Shown: positions 11,979-26,348, numbered from the stretch's first letter. The stretch: 64,000 nt of DNA from Adenanthera pavonina (GCA_026686845.1 JAIVEN010000014.1:34556001-34620000), one strand, 5' to 3'. Notes: generated from the sequence alone by a model not told the origin. Made by a program: numbers and translations.

Positions 11979-14900
11979 TATCACAACTTAACTTCTATGG
12001 ATATTTTCCATGTTTTAGACATCTTTGAGGCCATTTAGATAGGATTTGGACACTTGAACACACTAAAATCTCAAAATAGAAAAATTCATTTTCAGTTACT
12101 ATTTCTTTGGTAACCTTCAACTTTTATCTGAACTTTGAAAACTTATAACTAATTTTAGAAAATTTGTTTTGAGATAGTTCAAATTTCAGATTGAAGCTTT
12201 CAATCATCTATATGAAAAAAATATGAAATTGAAAATCCAGTGTACCAATTGATATAGTTTATTTTGTGAACTTTACTATTCATTTGGTCACTTTCAATTT
12301 TCCTATTTTTTGTCCATCAACTTTAGTAAGCCATAACTAATTTTACACTTAACCAATATAATTTAGGTACAAACTATCTTACTTGAAAAGCTTAATTCAT
12401 CTCTAAACAAAAGGGAATATGTTCAAATCCATTGGAACTACTGTACAATATTATAACCACTTTCAAACTTTAATACATCAAATCATATCAATCATGAATC
12501 ATGCTTAGACAGGAAACTATAACTTGAAATTATAATTTTAAATTCACCTCAAACCAATCCAAAACATCATACTACATCATAAATAATAAACATGTTCAAC
12601 ATGATATAACATAGCTCATAGGTCATTCCTTATTTGTACATAACTTGAGTAATAACTAAAATATATTTCAAAATATTAACATAAAGCTTTGTTCCTTTTC
12701 ACTGCTCTTTTCGTTTGCCTTTCTCCATTGCATCACTTGGTCCTAAACATTGTTAGTAACTTGGGGGCTGAGATTTATGAAAATCTCAATAGCAACATTA
12801 ATGTTCAAGCATATCATAACATTAAACGAGTAGTTATGCGTAACATCCCAAATTATATGAAGAATGCCGCTGCATGTCCAGAGATATGGGAATATGGCAT
12901 GGGATGCATGAAAAGATAGAAAAGAAGTAAAATAATAATCTCACATATTTAGTCCTTAATTGAAATTAATTTCCCACATAATCCTTAGAAGAAATTATGT
13001 TTATTCCTTAGTTGTAATTAAGCTTTCCATAATGTTCTAAGTATAAATTAATTCCAGAACTAGGCTAAAAATTAAGCAATATATCTATGAAATAGAAGCT
13101 CACAATGAGCTGAGTAAAATGATGTAAGTATTGGGTGTAATATCCCTAATTTTACCAGATATCATATAATGCATAAAGAACTAAAGAAAACTAAAAGACA
13201 CAATTAAATGTGAAAAAGGACAAAAAAGACATTTTCCAATGATAGAAGGGAAAATGAGAAAATTATATTTTTGTCTCTAAAAAGAAAATTTCTATGCAAT
13301 CTAATCCCTAAAAAGGAATAATTTCATGTAAATTAGCCCTTGGGAGAAATTACAAGACATGACTTGAAAGAATTAAAAACTATAATTTTACTCTGAGTCA
13401 AGGGTAATTCATAATTAAGAAAAATTATAGTTAAAACAAAACTCGTGATGAGGCAAACCTAAGGGAATATTTCTTATAAGCTAACTAATTTAGTGTGAAT
13501 TTATAATTAGTGATGAAAATTAAAAAGTAAAAATATATAGGAAAAAGGAGATTATGGGCCCCACAAAAAGTAGTAAGGAGACAGAAACATTATGTGGACC
13601 CCACATAAATATATTTTGGGATAAAAAAGTAAATTTAGTTCAGATACTAATTTGGAATGATCTTGTATCAATAAAATGACAATATATGACAAAAGTAATT
13701 AATTGGTATGGTTGAAATTTATTGATTAAAAACTATATTTGGACTGATAAAATTATGGAGTATTTTGGACAAAAATGCTCCTCAGATGGCATAATAGCAG
13801 CTATTAGGGACACTAATGGAATTTATTTAATTGTATGTAATGAATAAAAGGCAAAGGTAACTCAAGTTGGCCAAATCAACTATGATTAATGCATGCATTT
13901 GATATCTTCCCTCCAAACCTTGAGTTAAGAGCTTTAAAGTGAGTTAGAGGTCTGAAAATTTACAAACCAAGAAGCTCATTCTCGTTACCAAGAAGGGTGA
14001 AAGGGAGATGGGGAAAGTGAAAGTAAGAAGCAAGGTTTGAAGATTCAAGTGACTAGGTCAGATTCTTTAACCTCTAGCTTGTGTTTGCAAGTGTTTAGAA
14101 GTAGTTTAATGGAGTTTTCATCTTCCACTTTCCTCCAAAGAGATGAGTTTTAATGCAATAACCCTAGGAGAAATCATGAATTAGCCACTTGAAGCATGAT
14201 TTTAGGAATTATTGAAAGCTTTGCAAAGGAAACAATTTTCTTCCATTTTTATGCTCATTTTTGGTCAAACTAGGGTTCATATTAGAGCTGGAATTTCATT
14301 ATTTTAATGTTAAAAATGGAATCCTTTGGTCCACAACAGCTAAGAACAAGTGTGGGATTTAAGTAAAACCAAAAGGATAGCAAAATAAAATTTTATGGGT
14401 TTAGTAGCACTTTGTGATGTAAAACCATATGGCTTACATGCTTAAATGATGTTATGTATAGGTTCAAGAAAGTTGTGGAAGTGATACAAGTGGTGTACCA
14501 ATGGAGAAAAGCTAAGGAAGCCATTAAGGTGGTGTTTTCACAACTTTGCATTATATTGTTATATGAAATTTCTATAAACTTGATGCTTTGTCATATGATT
14601 ATTTCGATATTTTGTAATTGTTGGCTAAGTTAATTGAAGGGGTTTGTGACCCCAAGATGTCCAATTTACAAAAGAAAACTCGACCAAAATTTCTATGAAA
14701 TTATATGGTATAATATGTTCTAAAGTGTTTAATGATGTTTTCTGATGTTTTCATGTTAAATGTGATGATATATTTGCATGTTGGGTAATACTATTGAGAT
14801 TTTTTGAATTTCACTCTTCCAAAATGGCAATTATGTTAGGCCAAATAATGCAAGGAATCAAAGGGAAAAGATGAAGATGGTGATGGATAACTTAATTTTA

Positions 14901-17272
14901 CAAGTTATCATGCTTTGTTTTGATAAATTGTATAAGTATATGTATGAAGGTTAAATCTTGTATGATGATGCGGTTATGTTTTTCTAGTCTTCTTATGGTG
15001 TTATGAATGGATTTGGATCAAAGAATGATGATGTATTATATTTATGAGGTTTATTATATGAGTTATGGCATAATTATATTCAAGATGACTAGCAGTAGTT
15101 AGAACAATATACTCTATTTGAAAGAGAGCATTTAGTAAGAGTGATATATATGCTCTCAAAGTAGACAAAATAAGCTTTAAAAGGAGTCGAAGAACACTTA
15201 AATTAAATGAGTGTATGATTTATATTGATTTTTTAAATTTAAAGGTCAAAACTGGATAGTATTGGAAAAACTAGAATGTTAACTATAAACATTGGATATT
15301 TTAAAAGGTAGTATAAAATCATATAGAGTTATAAAAATTATATATTGTATGGAAAGGTTTAAGTCTTAAGTTTAATATGCCATTGATTTAGAAATAATTG
15401 GAGCTATATAATGAGAAATATGTAAGTTTTCCTAGAACTATTCAAGTAAAAGTAAAGTTCTGACCTTTAATGATTCTAGACAATGCTACACTCTGTACAA
15501 ACTAAATAAATGTACAACAAAAACATGAATGGAAAGTAAGCATGTAGGGCTTTTACATGACATAAAGAATGGACGAATTGGCTTACAATAAAATGAGATA
15601 TAAATTTTTAAATTTAAGGTCAAAATCTTGGGAAAGTGAAAAATAACCATATGAACAGTAATTTTCGTGCTAAGTATTGTATCAATTGGAATGTTAAAAC
15701 TATTGTTTCATATTTTTTCTATGTAGAAAAAGTTTCAAACTATTTTTAAAAACTTGAATCACCTCCATAAAATTTTTTGAGATTTAGTTATGAATTTTTA
15801 TAAATTCACTTGGAAAAAGGGTTTACCCTATGAATAGTAACTTGGGAAAAAAAATTTTCTATCTTAATCTATCATATGATTCAAGCTTCTAAATATAACC
15901 AATAGGCCATAATAAGGTCTAATATATGAAAAATATGATCAAAGTTTATGGTGTTACATTACGCATTATTCGTTTAAACTAGTTCAAAACTATATCATAT
16001 TGTTCAATTAAAAATTTTGGGCCCAATAACTTTTTGAACTTGCTAGGTCCCACATAACCCAATATTTTTCCTTAACTTTTTAATTTTCTAGATTATTTTT
16101 GGATCACAATTTTGGGCTCAATTAATTTATTTAGCAAGGCCCAATTGTCTAAAATATTTATCTTAATTTAATTCTTGCAAAAAATAAAATTTACAAAATA
16201 TTTACAGTTAAGGACCCCATATAATTTACTTTAGAACCCAAATTTTTTATTAATTATTAAATAAGGCCGAACTTGTGAAAATTACTTTTTAAAATTTTCT
16301 TGGGTCTAAACATTCAATAAAATATTCAATAAACAAGTCAAACCCAATAATAATTCTTTTGACCCAATAATCTCTTCATAAAATCATATAAATATTTCTA
16401 AAATCAAATTATAAATTAGGAACTTAGTTCCAATATTACAAATTCTCCTTAATTCCATAAATATCCAAAAAAATGTCATTTATTCATATTTCATGCCTTA
16501 TTTTATCTAAAATCATGGATAATGATTTATTATAACTTTCTAGGCAAAAAATAGAATTTTAGGAAAATAAAGGCCCAAAAATTTCTACTATAGCCAATAA
16601 ATTGTGATAAGGCCTAATTGATCACCTTTTAATACTTGATTTTTGCCATACTTTACTTCCCAGTAGGTTATCTATCATAATATTTCTCCCACTCAAGCAT
16701 GTTTAATCACAAAGTTCTAAGGGGATTCAGTATGTTAATGCTAGTTTTAGACTTCGATAGTACTAGCATTATATATCTCTTATGACCTCTAGGTATTTTA
16801 ACATCCTTATTTTAGGGTATCTAACTTCATCTTTCATCTTACTTCTTTTTCTTCTTTAGGCTTGAGAATGATAAGTCATAGTTTTCTTGAATTTAGTAAA
16901 TCATAATACTATGGTCTAAGTCTTCATTTCTTTCTCTTAGACCTGGTTAAAAAACCTTAGGCCCAATAACATCTTTCAACACCCACTTCTTTATATTAAA
17001 AGCTCTTTACTTCCTCGTAGCATTTCCTTGCTTCCATGAATAGTACAAGAATAATACTTTCTTTGATCACATAAATATTGTTCTTTCCTACTCATTCATT
17101 CATTTTTCTTAACAGTTTCCTCTTATTATTTCTATCTCTAAACTTTCTTCTGATTCTAAAGCATTTTGGATTCTTCTAGAGCACTCTCTAGGATTAGATT
17201 TTGCTATGCAGCATAACTTATATGGCACATATCCTTTTTAACCTATAGAGGTCCAAATTTTGCGATGTTACA
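11979..17272 (-). mobile_element. Solo LTR split by a nested LTR
   Basis: On the minus strand the element opens at 17272 (TGTAACATCGC) and closes at 11979 (TATCACAACTTAA, aligning with TGTAACACCTTA of the 36927 copy). Flanks are identical: GTGGC at 11974-11978 and GTGGC at 17273-17277. Bases 12839-15958 are a second LTR in the opposite orientation. Removing it and one TSD copy leaves about 2.2 kb, the normal family length. Block B is at 12721-12748 in minus orientation. There is no coding sequence. Confidence 0.75.
12839..15958 (+). mobile_element. LTR nested inside the 11979-17272 LTR
   Basis: Opens CGTAACATCCC (first base apparently T to C) and closes GGTGTTACA. Flanks TTATG (12834-12838) and TTACG (15959-15963) match at four of five bases. 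At 3120 bases it is one of the long variants: about 300 extra bases precede an internal TGTAATATCCC at 13136, where the shorter variant would start. The same extension occurs in the 36927-40626 copy. Block A is at 14640-14698, block B near 14838 and block C near 14285-14335. Confidence 0.7.
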
Positions 17273-17277
17273 GTGGC

Positions 17278-18240
17278 TATCTAAGAAGTCCTTTATATAG
17301 ATCCTGTGATCCTAGGGTGGTTCCATACAAATATAGGCTATGTGCTAATTAGATATCTCAGGGCTCCACAATCCCTAATTCTAACTTTGGCTCTCTACAT
17401 CTCATGCCCCACATCCCACTTTTCTTAAAATTGCATTTTTCAAATCTACAACCACTTTATTTCTCTCTAAGCTCTCACATTCTAAGCTTCCCTCGGGTTT
17501 ATCACTAATTATGTCAAACTTAGCCCATTGACTTATATCTTTCTCTAGTCAAGATTTAAGTTTTGATTATCTTCTAAGTGAGGCTTTTCTTTGGACCTTT
17601 GGTCCTTTCCACAATTCTAGCCAACTAGTAATAAAAGTTAAAACAATTAAATTTTGTAGTTGCATCTATTTATTTTTTTGATAGTAGAACTGTTAAAACA
17701 AGTCAGATATATTAAACAATCCAACCCACCACTAATTGTGAGTTAAATGAGCTAACTCATTTAATCCACCTTATTTTGGTGAGTTGAAAATCAAACCTAG
17801 ACTCACCATATGGGTTATATAGTCCAATCTACAAAAAACATTGAAAAAAATTAAAAAATTAGTAGATAAATATATATATTCACTTCAACTTCAACATTTA
17901 ATTTTCTAATGTCTATCCAAAAAACCCAAAAAAAAAGATAAAAAGAAATTCAAATATCTTAGGCCATCTTCATTAACTCTATGAAAGCCATCAACCGTAT
18001 CAAGAAGAATTGCAACATCCAACATCTGCACGTCATTATTGTGAATATAATAAGATATTCATTCACATAAAATTAGATTGTGACCATTGATCACAGCTGT
18101 AAAAAGACCATCTCCTTTACTAAATGGCTTGTGAGGGAAGTTCATATAAGCGAATTGATTATATGTGTGTTTAGGATGGCATCATGTTTTAAAAAGGGAG
18201 CTTCTACATTTTTTAATGAAAAACAACGTTTGGGGTGACG
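17278..18240. other. Unassigned sequence, right half of an interrupted segment
   Basis: Continues the segment broken at 11978. It contains a near-palindrome at about 17742-17763 (TTAAATGAG..CTCATTTAA). No gene is recognised. Confidence 0.4.
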
Positions 18241-18245
18241 TCATA

Positions 18246-20901
18246 TGTAACAACCATACTATAAATAATAATTTAGGTACTCAATTTAGTGTTAATTTAT
18301 AATAAAATTTGGATAAATCATAAAATATTATTTTTGGTAAATTTGAACATAACTAAACAAAATAAACTTAAAATTTCACTTTGACAATATCTCATGCTGA
18401 AATTCTCATCTAACTACTAATATGAAACATACATCAAATATTTATTATGAAGAGTTTTACATAACTCTACCACACTCAAACTTTATAACAACCCATTTCC
18501 AATTAAGTCCAAACTAGTTGTAACAAATTTGTTTCTAAGAAACATATTAAGAAAAAAAAAGAAAGTTAACTTATTTCAAAAACTTGAAATAGCCGAGAGT
18601 AAGTCCCTAAACCTTTTAAGCAACATTATGCCAAAAGTTTACCTACCAATCCCAATTAGCATCTCCAATGGCCACACAAGCCCTTTTACCACCTTGCAAG
18701 TGTCTAACACTATGAACCCACTAACTCTCCACATCAATAAATAAGGTTTCATAAATAGAGACACTACATGGATAATTGATTAATTCTACTTATAAAAGAG
18801 GTCATAATTTATATATCTAGAACAACTTTCTCCATAACTTATAAACTTTAGGGCCTCATCACTCAAGGCTTATAATTAATATATTCTAAGGCATCATGGG
18901 TGTTGTCAAAGTGTAACAAAGAGTTTTAAATAAAAGAATGTCGATTATTCATAACCCTACACTTGGCCAATTCCCCTCACATAATGCAGCTATACAAATG
19001 TTCAAGCATACCGACAGTTGTGACATACACTATCTACTCATGGAGATAGCGAAGTGCTACACCTTTAATTTCTTTGCCCCCTTCCTAAGTTGAAGCTTCT
19101 TCCAAGGAAAAGGGCAACTCATAGTGAGATAATAATATCAATAACCATGGGAACAATAATTTATTTAACATGATTCAATGAATATAGTAAAAGCCAAAAT
19201 GTGCATTAGTAGAAACTGTAACCTCAAGTGTTGATGCTTGGTTTATACTTCAAGCATTCCTTCTATTTGTCCATCCATCTTTTAAGCTTTCATTTAAAAT
19301 AATATTATTCTTTGTTCTTGGGAGTCTCACCCAAAACCAAAAACTTCTAAGTCACTAGAAATTTATCACACACAATTTCATAATTTATAATGGGTAGGAC
19401 ACAACCACAATGTCCACATCTCATTAGGAGTTAGGACAGAAAAGTAAGGTCCACCTACTCCATACTAGGACACAACCAAGAGGTCTACATGCTATTATAT
19501 AATCATTCGAATCTTGTTAACACATAGATTCATAAATCATAATGGATAAGACATAACCACAAGGTCCACATCTCATTAAAAGTCGGGACACAACCACAAG
19601 GTCCACATGCTCAGTACAATGGCCAGGACATAATCATGAGGTCCATTCAACTTGTATGATAGCCAGAACACAACTACAAGGTCCACTTGCAACCCTACCC
19701 ACATTTTGCTAGAATGCTTCCACAATTCAATGACCAAACATTTGCATCTACTAATTACACAACTATCCACATACATATCAATACTCACTTAAGCAATTAC
19801 AATTTAATAACAAAATTCACATTTATTAATCCTACAATTAGTCATACACATCATCAAAACCACCGTTCACCATTCATATCATCATTACAAAGATATATGT
19901 CGAATATATACATATATGCAGATTTTTTACAATATTATATGTCTATAAAAGTACAAATCTTTACAATTAATTATGAAGAAAATAAAGAAATACAAAATAA
20001 TCATGGTTACCTCATGCTTGTTAGTGCCATGATCAACTTCCAAGCACATATATCAAGGCTTTAAAGTAAATCCAATACAATCAAACATATCTCCCTAGCT
20101 CAAGCTTCATGTCAAGCAACAAATCTAAGCCAGTAACATAATCCAAAATTAAAAAGGTTAACGAGTAACATCTTCAAGTTAACTTTTTATATAATAAATC
20201 ACCTCCAAACCTCACCAAACTTGGCATGCACCCTTTTAGCAACCCAGAGATTCATGTTATAAAATTTCATAGCCACTCAACATGCATTTCGAACCTAACT
20301 TTACTCACACTTATGGTTCCCTTCAAATTGAATCTTTATATAACTAAACTTTGAAAGTCATTCATTTTAGACATACCCACTATCCACAAATTTCAAACCA
20401 TGTTCTAAAACGTAAATCCCCAAGCCAAAACAAAGATTAAGTTTTTTCATTTGCAATAAGAAAACCAATATGTGAATTCCATCAAGAAAATGCAAGAGAA
20501 AGGAAGAGGGAAGGAAGAAATCATCCCTTCAAAATCTAACCTTCAAGATGCCAAAAATCAACCTCTTAGAACTTCAAAACCCTAAACTCGACTAAAACCT
20601 CCAGAAAGAATGGCTGGAACTTGAACAAATTGAGAGAGAGAGGAGAGTTTAGTGTTGTTTTGTATGAGAAGTCACAAAGGGACCAAACTGAAAATTTTTT
20701 CCAAATTAACACCCCAAATTCTAGTGTTCTCAAGACCACTTTGTAAGTATTTTTTTCAAATGACCCTAAATTCTATTTTTTTTAAAAAAAAGGAAATCTA
20801 ATTTATATATTAAAGGCTTTTATTTCCAATGATTTCTTTAGTAAAATGCTCAATGATAACCATTAGCCTTCAATATACTTGGTCAATTTTGGGATGTTAC
20901 A
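18246..20901 (-). mobile_element. Solo LTR with perfect TSD TCATA
   Basis: Left end TGTAACAACC, right end GGGATGTTACA. TCATA occurs directly outside both ends (18241-18245 and 20902-20906). Length 2656. Orientation is taken as minus because the GAGAGAGAGGAGAG tract (20630-20650) sits at the position of the polypurine or polypyrimidine tract in other copies. It carries a degenerate minisatellite (19390-19695). No internal domain. Confidence 0.8.
19390..19695. repeat. Degenerate minisatellite, GGACACAACCACAAGGTCCA unit
   Basis: At least six variants of GGACACAACCACAAGGTCCA recur at spacings of roughly 35-85 bases, near 19399, 19467, 19550, 19586, 19625 and 19666. Each begins GGAC/AGAC/GAAC and ends GTCC or GTCT, so each unit has a short self-complementary GGAC..GTCC frame. 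Two longer units share a flank with CATAATTTATAATGG / CATAAATCATAATGG. Confidence 0.75.
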
Positions 20902-20906
20902 TCATA

Positions 20907-22208
20907 GCCTACATAATTTTTAAAGAAACTTTTGTCTGCTGTAGGCTTTCTCTTGTTTATGACTTGTGTAATCAATTGTTAGCACATTTTAGTTTTTTTC
21001 TTTTATAGTATTGCCATAGTTTGTTGGATTTTCCATTATGTACTTAAACCATATCATTTCATAAATCCCAAATTTAATATATATACATATGATTAATAAG
21101 AGGGCGATGTAGAGGGGGCAAGTGGGAGTGCCCCTCGCCCCCCCCCCAAACAACACCCCAATATATCAATTACTCTTTAGAAAAATTTGTTCTTTTACTT
21201 GTGTGAGTTGACTAGTGATGGGTAAGTCAGTCCATTAGAGTTACACAAGAAGAGGTCCCTACTCTCTACACATATATATGTGGTGCTACAACTCCATTGA
21301 TGTAACATGTAAAACACACAATAGACAAAGAGAGCAATTAATTGTCCTATAGTTTTCTTGCTCCATTCATGCATCTATGAAAACCCCCAACTACAAGTAG
21401 TATTGTCTATACTCTTGTTTATTTGCACATGCTATAGGGTGATCCATTGGGAAGGTTGTTCCCATTAAATTCCTTCATAGCTTTCTATTTAAAAAAATCA
21501 AATTGGGGTGGATTATCTAATCAAATTTTGATGCAATATCACTTAAATTAGTTTAACTCATAAGCTCAGTCATTGGTTTTATTGTTATAGTGCTTCTTTA
21601 TGCAATTTGAAGTCAACACATTGTTATATATATATATATAATTTTCTTGGTTGACCTAGCTAAGTGTGTATTATAAGCAAATAACTATTACATATGTAAA
21701 ATATATGTAATCTACACACAAAAATAAATAATTGGCACTAAATAGTGCATTAGAGAAATGATCTTATTTTCATTCAACAGGAAAAACAATGCTAAACACT
21801 AACACTTTAGGAAATATTACATATCGAGCTTCCATATGCATTATTCACTTTTTATGTAAAACTTGGTCAATACTTTTCATCCCTATTGCATTAATACTTT
21901 AAAAAAATATATATACATGTATCGGATATATATTAGATATAATACATGTATCATACTTCACCATACGCATCATTATTTTTGTTTTCTTCTTTAAAGAGTT
22001 CTAAAATAACTTGAGAATTAATAGAAAAACTCAACTTGTTATTTTTTGTTTTAAAAATATTTATACTATATTTAAAAGACTTCTTTAAAACTAAAAATTT
22101 TTATGCATTAATTCATTAAATACATACATAATTTTATATGTATATCTTTACTTATATAGTAAAATTTTAAAATTTGTTGTATCTTACATACCGTATTGTA
22201 TCTTATTA
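20907..22208. other. Unassigned spacer with a G/C-rich island
   Basis: Mostly AT-rich. A short G/C island at 21100-21160 (GAGGGGGCAAGTGGGAGTGC, then a run of ten C) stands out sharply. An AT tract lies near 21624-21641. No gene or element boundary is resolved. Confidence 0.4.
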
Positions 22209-22213
22209 TTGAA

Positions 22214-24648
22214 TGTAATATCCTAAATTTTTTGATAATATAAAATGTATAAGGAAGTGATAAAATCCAAGATATAACAATAGATGTAAAAAAAGGGTAA
22301 GAAGATTAATTTCTAGGTTAAGGAAATATTATATAAAAATTACATTTTAGTCCGTAGAAAACGAATTATTCATATTTAATCCTTAGGAAATATTACAAAA
22401 ACTGACCCAAAAGATACAAAAATTGCATTTTGACCCTCCGAAGGGCAATTTCACAAATATACAAAATTTTTGTTATAATAAAACTCACACCATATCAAAC
22501 CCAATGGAATAATACATTGAAGTTAATGGAATCAATGTGAAAAAAAAAATCAATGGCCAAATGTCGTAAAATGTAAAGTGCAAAAGAAAAAGGCAATATG
22601 GGCCCACAGAATATTGATAAAGAAAGAAGAAAAATATGTGGCCCCACATTTCAGACTATTTGAGATAGGACATTAAAATAAATACATATCTAAACATAGT
22701 TATATTCTATATCCATAAAGTAACAAAATATTACCAAAACAATTTTATTTGTCCAGATAAAGCATAAACCGATACAAAATATATTTGGATAAAAAAATAT
22801 GCAATATTTAGCAAAATATCTCCCCTGAGTTGGCGCCATTTCTAGAGCACATGAGGGAAAGGAATATTTTATTATTTTTCATGAAACTTCTTGAATTATC
22901 TTGAAGGACACTTAGCAATTTCTTGTGAAAAATTGGTTGGAAAAATATCTCCCTTGTCTCTTCCTTTTTGGCCGACATATACAAGCATAAAGGAGGGAGG
23001 AATAAGTCTGAAAAATCCACAAGAAAGAGGGAGAGTGACGTGAGAGAAGAGGAAGAAAAAGAAAGAAGGAAGCTTGAAAATTTCAAAGGCAAAAATCAAG
23101 GAAGGTTCCTTATGTCTTCAAGCTAGTTTTTCATATAGTTTGACATGTTTTCTTTGAGTTTTCTTCCCCTCCTCCCTAAGTCCAGATTTCAGCTAAGCAT
23201 GAGAAGAGCAAAAGAAGGTGTTTTCATGCATAGAAATTAAGATAAAGTGATAGAAAGTGCAAGAAAGCATAATTTTAGCAAAGTTTAGGCAAGTTGATGA
23301 AAATTTCCTTTTCTCATCTCTTGTGTATGTGTTTTGGCCAGCTCACTAGAGTAGGAAAGAGTTGGTTTTTCATGGTTTTGATGCTAAAAATGGAATCCTT
23401 AGGTCCAAATTAGAAAAAAATAAGTGTTAGATTCAAGAAAAACTCAAAGATGAAGCAAAAGAAATTTTAGGGCTTCTAAGATTCTTCATGAAGCAACCAC
23501 TTGAATTAGTTGATTTAATGAGTGTTTGGTGATGTATTAGGATTTGGAAAATTTCAAGAAAGCTTGTGAAAGGATTGGAATCAAGTGGAAAGGCTAAGGA
23601 TTTCATAAAGGTAGAAACTTTCTATTTCTTGCTTTATGTTATTTTTCTATGATTTATGACTTGATATGAATTGCCATGTTATTTATTTGATGATTGGTGT
23701 CTATTTGGATGAATTTTATGTAAGGGTTTTAGCCCAAGATGTCCATTTTCCAAGCCGTCATGCTACCAACATGGTATTTTTATGTCTTTATGTGTTTATG
23801 TAATGTTTTATAGCATATACAATAGCATAAATGCATGAAATAGTTTTGCTACTGGGATTTCCAAAATCTCATAACCTAAATACTAACATGATAAGCCCAA
23901 GTTATGGCAAGATCCAAGGGAGGCAAGAAGTAAGGAAAAGAATCTTGATGTTTAGATTAATACTCCCAATTGTTTTATGTCTATTTGGTATTTTATATAA
24001 AAATGTATACGAATATATGAGGCTGAACTTTCATGTTATTATGTGTCTCCAAGTATGTTGAGTTGTTTAGAACATCGTTTGGATAAGATATGAGTGTGTA
24101 AACATGTTATATAAATTGTTGTGCAAAGTTATGCATGAAACTATCCAATCTGAGCCTCAATTAGTAAAACAAACACTGTTTGGATGAAACAGTATAGAAT
24201 GTATAAGTGTTTACATTTCTGGAAAATAGACAATATAAGCTTTCTAAAAAGCTAAAGAACACTTAATTTGGATAAGTGTGTGATTTACTATGAATTTTCA
24301 AATTTAAGGTAAAAAACTAGTAAAACTAGAATTGACCATATAAATAGTAAATTTTGTGAGATTTTTTATGTGAATTAGTGCATTAAAATTTCATATGCAT
24401 ATTTTTTCTCTGTATAGGATATTTTAAACTATTTTTATAAACTTGAATCATCTTTATATGATTTTTCTGGAATTAATTATGATTTTTCAAAGTTAATATA
24501 GAAAAATGGGATACCAAATAAATAGTACATTGGAAAATTTTATTTTCTCATTTGGTCCCTTTGGTGATTCTTGTTGTCTAAATACCTTAAATGGACTTTA
24601 AATAGGTCATATTACATGTGAATTAAAACTAAAGGTTAAGGTGTTACA
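22214..24648 (+). mobile_element. Solo LTR, TGTAAYATCC family
   Basis: Starts TGTAATATCC and ends AAGGTGTTACA. Flanks TTGAA (22209-22213) and TTTAA (24649-24653) match at four of five. Length 2435. Block C (GATGCTAAAAATGGAATCC) is near 23380, an AAGGTA site near 23609, a partial block A (AGCCCAAGATGTCCATTTTC) near 23731 and block B near 23884. No coding capacity. Confidence 0.75.
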
Positions 24649-24699
24649 TTTAACAAGCTACACATACATTGCTAATTTTAAATTAAAAACACTTCTAAA

Positions 24700-25154
24700 G
24701 ATGATATCAAATAACAAGAGCTATAGAACTTAAATAACAAGAAAAGAAGCATAAGAAGAAGAATAAAATTTCCCTAGTATTTAACAATAACTTAAATGAA
24801 TAAACAGCAACATTAGTCTTATTCCACTTAGTGATGTCAGCTATATGGGTCATATGGCACCATTTGGTTTTATAAAAACCATCTCTTAAGATAAATCATT
24901 AATTAAGAGATCTTACCTTATAACCTGCCTCATATTCCAGTTTGGTCTCCCTCATATATATAATCATTTCATATTTTATCCATTCTTGTACAACCACGCA
25001 TCCATCTTTACTTTCTCATATCTGCTACTCTCATCTTATACTCTTTATTATCCATTCAAAGCTTAGCATTCACTACATCATAGTATCGCCGGTCTTATAG
25101 TAGTTTGATAAAACTTCTCTTTAAACTTCGTAGGTATCTTGTGGTCACAAATAA
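24700..25154 (-). pseudogene. RTE-type LINE ORF2, 3' fragment
   Basis: On the minus strand, from about 25149 down to 24850, codons with several stops spell the C-terminal part of a plant RTE-like reverse transcriptase ORF: a KIPTKFKEKFYQTTIRPAIL stretch, then a degenerate SEC.A, RVADMR and RWMRGCTRMDKI. The 3' end near 24700 is approximate. This piece continues the LINE at 29498-31850; the LTR at 25155-29492 separates them and duplicates AATAA. In the empty-site reading the codons join across the insertion point. It is a decayed, non-functional remnant. Confidence 0.7.
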
Positions 25155-26348
25155 TGATAAATTTTACAATCAAAGACTTTCCCATGAAAACTACTTACTT
25201 TATTGCATAAAAGGGGTCTTTCAAAGCTTGAACCAATTATAAATTTAAAACTGTATAAAACTGCTTTTCGCAAATTTATAGGTCATTGCGTAGCAATTTT
25301 TCAAAACTCATAATTAAATGTAGAAAAATCATTTCTCAATGGTTCAAGTATTTAAAATTCATTCACATTTTAATTTCATGGAACAAATAAGAAACTGGAA
25401 AATAAACGCTCATATTCATACAATTTATTGTATAAACTTTACTATTCACTTTCTAGTTACAATTTATGTCCAAAAATTAAGCCTCAATTTTAAAAATTCA
25501 TTTCTCATAAATTACAAAGTCATTTTGTACATACTTAGTATCATTGGAAATCTTTACATGTTTACTTGTTAACCATATTTATTTTGTATATTTATTTTAC
25601 TTCTACTAGCCAACATACTGATTTAAACCTTCAAGGGTTAGAAATGACTTCCACTGGAGTAGTTTTAAAAAAACATGCATAACTATAATTGTAAAAATCC
25701 AAATACAAACAAATTGTCATTGTGTTCATGAGACATAGTTGTATCCATATATACAAATCAGTGAATTTTTGAAAACATATTCAAATTTATACAATCATCC
25801 AAAATAGACAGTACAAAACAAAACATTAACAGTTTCTAGCAAGGTTTCAACATTGTCATTCTTCATGCTCCACATCCTTCCCCTTACCATGACTTGGTCC
25901 TATAATTGGTTAAATATGGGGTTCAGATTGGAAAATCTCTGTAGCCAACTTATATATGCTATCATGTTATCACAATACATTTGAAAACATATAAAATATA
26001 GTATACTTTCATTAAAACATTCAAATATCAATGTTGTATAACAAAATTTTGATAGTATAATGGTTAAAAAATAGGATATCTCGAGCTTAGCTCTCATCAT
26101 AAAATAGCCACCCAACCATAGAAAAACATTCATAATACAATATGGCAACATTTCACATCATATAAACATCATTGGCAATAACATAAAGACAAGCACAAGA
26201 GACCACCTTGGAGCTTTACTAACTTTACTTTCAACCTTTCTTTTCACTTGACTTTGGATTAGTTCCTTAACTTGTTTAGAGTGTAGGAGCATCATTAAAC
26301 CTTACCTAAGAACTTGATAATATCATATAAACTTTGCATGTATAGGTG

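Noticed and set aside
17742..17763. Near-palindrome TTAAATGAG..CTCATTTAA as an operator or origin
   Set aside because: Isolated, AT-rich and without neighbouring gene; chance or transposon relic is more likely.
19687..20064. 125-codon frame
   Set aside because: Covers minisatellite-derived and AT-rich LTR sequence; His/Thr/Tyr-rich composition follows from the bases.
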